Source: Brevibacillus_H sp049846925 (GTDB lineage Bacteria; Bacillota; Bacilli; Brevibacillales; Brevibacillaceae). From it: a stretch of DNA of 64,000 nt. The notes below the pieces were generated by a model, which searched no databases, was not told where the DNA came from, and saw only the letters and a program-made list of their open reading frames with translations. Positions within the stretch are counted from its first letter, which is position 1, and each line of letters begins with the position of its first letter. Of the stretch, positions 61,326 to 64,000 are shown one piece after another. Position numbers and translations under genes: made by a program. Where the stretch lies: contig NZ_JBNCMT010000019.1 of the NCBI RefSeq assembly GCF_049846925.1, positions 1-64,000 on the forward strand, given 5' to 3'.

Positions 61326-62711
61326 ATGTCTACAATACATGCCGTCGTTCTCGCTGCCGGACAGGGCACGCGAATGAGGTCGAAGCTGTATAAAGTTCTT
61401 CATCCTGTATGCGGAAAACCAATGGTACAACATGTGGTAGATACGCTGGAGAACATGCAGGTACAAGACATTGTCGTTGTTGTTGGCCACGGGGCGGAGG
61501 CAGTGAAAGAGACGATAGGCGACAGGGTCTCTTATGCACTTCAAGCCCAACAGTTAGGTACTGCACATGCGGTATTGCAAGCGGTTCCGTTCCTGGAAGA
61601 AAAGCAAGGGACGACTCTTATTCTTTACGGGGATGTACCACTTTTATCCCAAGAGACTTTGACGGAGCTTTTGCGATTCCATGAGCAACAAGATTCTGCT
61701 GCAACCGTTTTGACTGCTACTTTAAGCGACCCTTCCGGATATGGACGAATGGTCCGAAATGAAGTCGGGGAAGTATTGCGAATCGTTGAACACAAGGATG
61801 CTACACAAGAAGAAAGAGCCATTACGGAAATCAACACAGGTATCTACTGTTTTGACAACCAAAAACTCTTGCACGCACTATCCCAGGTTCAGAACAACAA
61901 TGTTCAAGGGGAGTATTACGTAACGGATTGTGTTGGTATACTGCGTGAAGCAGGCGAAAAAGTAACTGCATTTGTTTCCAAAGACCCGGACGAGACGATG
62001 GGTGTTAATGATCGTGTGCAGCTTTCCCAAGCGGAAGCTTACATGCGCAAGAGAATTAATGAGAACCATATGCGCAACGGAGTTACGATTATTGATCCGG
62101 CCTCAACATATATTGAATCAGGGGTAATCATCGGTTCTGACACGCTTCTTTACCCAGGAACCATTCTTCGTGGAAATACGGAGATTGGCGCTAACTGTGT
62201 TATTGGCCCGCAAACTGATTTGAGTAATGTAGTAGTGAAAGATGACGTATCGATTACTTACTCAGTTTTAGTAGAATCCATTGTTGAAGAAAAAGCTACA
62301 GTCGGCCCTTACGCTTATGTAAGACCGGGAAGCCACATTGGTCCTCAAGTGAAGGTTGGCGATTTTGTCGAGTTGAAAAACGCCAAGCTGGGTAAAGGAA
62401 CCAAAGTACCTCATTTGAGCTATGTTGGCGATGCGGAAATTGGCGAAGGTGTAAACATTGGCTGTGGAACGATAACTGTAAATTATGACGGTGCGGTAAA
62501 GCACAAAACCATTGTCGGTGACCATTCTTTTGTCGGTTGCAACACGAATTTGGTTGCTCCGGTTCAGGTTGGTAAAGGAGCATACATTGCTGCCGGCTCA
62601 ACAATCAATCAAGATGTCCCAGATGATGCACTTGCTATAGCTAGGGAACGCCAAGTCAATAAACCAGGCTACGCGGCAAAAATGCCTCGTAAGCACAACA
62701 AGGATAAATAA
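61326..62711 (+). CDS. glmU: Bifunctional GlcNAc-1-phosphate uridyltransferase / GlcN-1-P acetyltransferase
   Basis: Makes UDP-GlcNAc. The 461-aa protein has an N-terminal pyrophosphorylase (AVVLAAGQGTRMRS, residues 6-19) and a C-terminal left-handed beta-helix with hexapeptide repeats (about 250-450, ending in NTNLVAPVQVG). The catalytic His is in VRPGSHIGPQ context. ATG 61326 follows GGAGG by seven bases. Confidence 0.96.
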   Translation: MSTIHAVVLAAGQGTRMRSKLYKVLHPVCGKPMVQHVVDTLENMQVQDIVVVVGHGAEAVKETIGDRVSYALQAQQLGTAHAVLQAVPFLEEKQGTTLILYGDVPLLSQETLTELLRFHEQQDSAATVLTATLSDPSGYGRMVRNEVGEVLRIVEHKDATQEERAITEINTGIYCFDNQKLLHALSQVQNNNVQGEYYVTDCVGILREAGEKVTAFVSKDPDETMGVNDRVQLSQAEAYMRKRINENHMRNGVTIIDPASTYIESGVIIGSDTLLYPGTILRGNTEIGANCVIGPQTDLSNVVVKDDVSITYSVLVESIVEEKATVGPYAYVRPGSHIGPQVKVGDFVELKNAKLGKGTKVPHLSYVGDAEIGEGVNIGCGTITVNYDGAVKHKTIVGDHSFVGCNTNLVAPVQVGKGAYIAAGSTINQDVPDDALAIARERQVNKPGYAAKMPRKHNKDK

Positions 62712-62730
62712 CGGGAGGTCTCTTAAGATA

Positions 62731-63681
62731 ATGGCTAATTACCGCGATCCAAAACTGAAGGTATTTACTTGTAATGCGAATCCAGAACTTTCTCGCGAGA
62801 TCGCTGAGCACATCGGATTGCCGCTCGGAAACGCTTCAGCAGTACGCTTCAGTGATGGTGAATGCCAAATCAAATTGAATGAAAGTGTCCGTGGATGTGA
62901 CGTGTTCGTTATCCAACCAACTAGTGCTCCAGTTAATGAAAACCTGATGGAACTCCTTGTCATGGTTGATGCGTTGAAGCGTGCTTCTGCCAAGAGTATT
63001 AATGTGGTTATCCCTTACTATGGGTATGCTCGTCAAGATCGCAAAGCACGTGCTCGTGATCCGATCACAGCTAAACTGGTAGCAAATCTGATCGAGACTG
63101 CAGGCGCTCATCGCCTGATCACGATGGATTTACACGCTACTCAAATCCAGGGCTTCTTCGATATCCCGGTCGATCATTTGCTTGGGGTGCCAATCCTGGC
63201 TAATTACTTTAGTGAAAAAGGCTTGAAAGATATCGTTGTCGTTTCACCTGATCATGGCGGTGTAACCCGTGCACGTAAATTGGCTGAGCGTCTGGAAGCT
63301 CCGATTGCCATTATCGACAAACGCCGTCCAGAGCCAAACGTTGCCGAAGTAATGAACATTGTTGGTAATATCGAAGGTAAAACAGCTATTATTATTGACG
63401 ACATTATTGATACGGCAGGAACTATTTCATTGGCAGCAAGTGCATTGGTAGAAGCAGGTGCACGTGATGTTTATGCATGCTGCACACACCCGGTATTGTC
63501 CGGTCCTGCTATTGAGCGTATTGCTAACTCCAAAATCCGTGAGTTGGTTGTTACAAACTCAATCCCAATGACTGAAGATAAATTAATCGACAAAATCAAG
63601 GTTCTTTCTGTAGCACCAATCATTGGTGAAGCCATTATTCGTGTACATGAAGAACTGTCTGTAAGTAAATTATTCGACTAA
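62731..63681 (+). CDS. prs: Ribose-phosphate pyrophosphokinase
   Basis: Makes PRPP from ribose 5-phosphate and ATP. The 316-aa protein has DLHATQIQGFFDIPVDHL and the PRPP-binding IIIDDIIDTAGTI. The VSPDHGGVTRARKLAERL flexible loop is also present. ATG with GGGAGGT upstream. Its product is the effector of PurR, encoded 3 kb upstream. Confidence 0.97.
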   Translation: MANYRDPKLKVFTCNANPELSREIAEHIGLPLGNASAVRFSDGECQIKLNESVRGCDVFVIQPTSAPVNENLMELLVMVDALKRASAKSINVVIPYYGYARQDRKARARDPITAKLVANLIETAGAHRLITMDLHATQIQGFFDIPVDHLLGVPILANYFSEKGLKDIVVVSPDHGGVTRARKLAERLEAPIAIIDKRRPEPNVAEVMNIVGNIEGKTAIIIDDIIDTAGTISLAASALVEAGARDVYACCTHPVLSGPAIERIANSKIRELVVTNSIPMTEDKLIDKIKVLSVAPIIGEAIIRVHEELSVSKLFD

Positions 63682-63710
63682 TATCACCGGAATGTAGTGA
63701 TCGTTGGTTC

Positions 63711-63774
63711 AAAACCCCCTCATATGGACAAGCTAGAAAAGAAGGAATTTCTAGTATGTCGAGGGGGTTTTTTG
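63711..63774 (+). terminator. Terminator between prs and rplY
   Basis: AAAACCCCCTC / GAGGGGGTTTT stem capped by a second stem (CTAGAAA / TTTCTAG), then a T-run. The GAGGGGG of the 3' arm also looks like the next gene's Shine-Dalgarno. Confidence 0.85.
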
Positions 63775-63776
63775 TT

Positions 63777-64000
63777 GTGCGTACGATTCAAGCGTATACT
63801 CGTGAATCTGGAGAAGGCAACGTGAATAAACAGCTCCGACGCAATGGGTGGATTCCTGCTGTTATTTACGGAACGGAAGTATCGAATCTCCCGCTGAAAA
63901 TAAAGGCGAAAGATTTAGATCAAGCTTTGCGACATCAATCGACGAATCTTCCGTTCATTTTGAGTGTGAATGGAAAAGAACATAATGTGATGGTGTATGA
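63777..64000 (+). CDS. rplY: 50S ribosomal protein L25 / general stress protein Ctc (5' part)
   Basis: The frame is cut by the window end. The visible ~74 residues carry LRRNGWIPAVIYG and LPFILSVNG, typical of bacterial L25/Ctc, which binds 5S rRNA. GTG 63777 lies nine bases after GAGGGGG. An in-frame ATG at 63756 sits inside the terminator loop and is less likely. Located after prs as in B. subtilis (ctc). Confidence 0.85.
   Translation, partial: MRTIQAYTRESGEGNVNKQLRRNGWIPAVIYGTEVSNLPLKIKAKDLDQALRHQSTNLPFILSVNGKEHNVMVY

Noticed and set aside
63756..63776. ATG at 63756 as start of the L25 gene
   Set aside because: It lies in the terminator hairpin and has no Shine-Dalgarno; GTG 63777 is correctly spaced from GAGGGGG.
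1..64000. CRISPR array or prophage
   Set aside because: No regularly spaced direct repeats, cas genes, integrase, capsid or terminase genes were seen.

Overview
The window looks like the origin-proximal part of the chromosome of an endospore-forming Firmicute, most like Brevibacillus or another Paenibacillaceae-type genus. This genus call is an inference from gene content, order and moderate GC, not a database match. The backbone follows the Bacillus subtilis 0-60 kb order: rRNA operon end, yaaC, guaB, dacA, pdxST, serS, tRNA, tadA, then dnaX, yaaK, recR, yaaL, bofA, gin (csfB), yaaO, tmk, darA, yaaR, holB, ricT, yabA, trmN6, yazA, rsmI, abrB, metS, tatD, yabE, rnmV, ksgA, veg, sspF, ispE, purR, ridA, spoVG, glmU, prs and the start of rplY/ctc. 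Sporulation is supported by bofA, gin, sspF, spoVG with a SigH-like promoter, and abrB with Spo0A boxes.

Layout. Positions 1-9.1 kb hold the 3' end of a 23S gene, GMP synthesis, a penicillin-binding DD-carboxypeptidase, PLP synthase, a Ser T-box with serS, and a tRNA-Arg. From 9.1 to 15.6 kb there is an accessory stretch: a copper-amine-oxidase-N stalk protein, an RlaP-like nucleotidyltransferase, an AEC transporter with a TrmB regulator, a GalT-like protein, and an SPFH/RHH pair. From 15.7 to 31.8 kb a block separates tadA from dnaX: rsuA, a TerC gene and a ykvA gene each behind a yybP-ykoY (Mn2+) riboswitch, the FMN-riboswitch ribDEBAH operon, a tripartite tricarboxylate transporter (tctCBA) with a cre-like site and a CitAB-type two-component system, a second terC, ylmA, ykuK and an orphan PAS kinase. 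From 32 to 36.4 kb is the dnaX-recR-bofA cluster.

The most unusual part is 36.2-41 kb. An AT-rich cassette (secreted lactococcin-972-like peptide, two FtsX/MacB-like permeases, an ABC ATPase) lies between two diverged copies of a bofA-to-membrane-gene segment. The left copy keeps bofA and has lost most of the membrane gene. The right copy keeps the membrane gene and has lost most of bofA. The ATPase reading frame ends inside the right bofA remnant. Immediately downstream is a degenerate UDP-sugar-dehydrogenase-like protein with no visible Rossmann motif.

From 42 to 64 kb the order is conserved. Its non-coding elements are notable: a Met T-box followed by a MITE-like element upstream of metS, an inverted pair of Spo0A boxes between abrB and metS, tandem strong veg promoters, a 54-bp double-palindrome repeat present near recR and near glmU, and an L25 gene whose Shine-Dalgarno lies in the prs terminator. 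Coding starts were set from Shine-Dalgarno position and family length. All family assignments come from reading the translated sequence, without searches.
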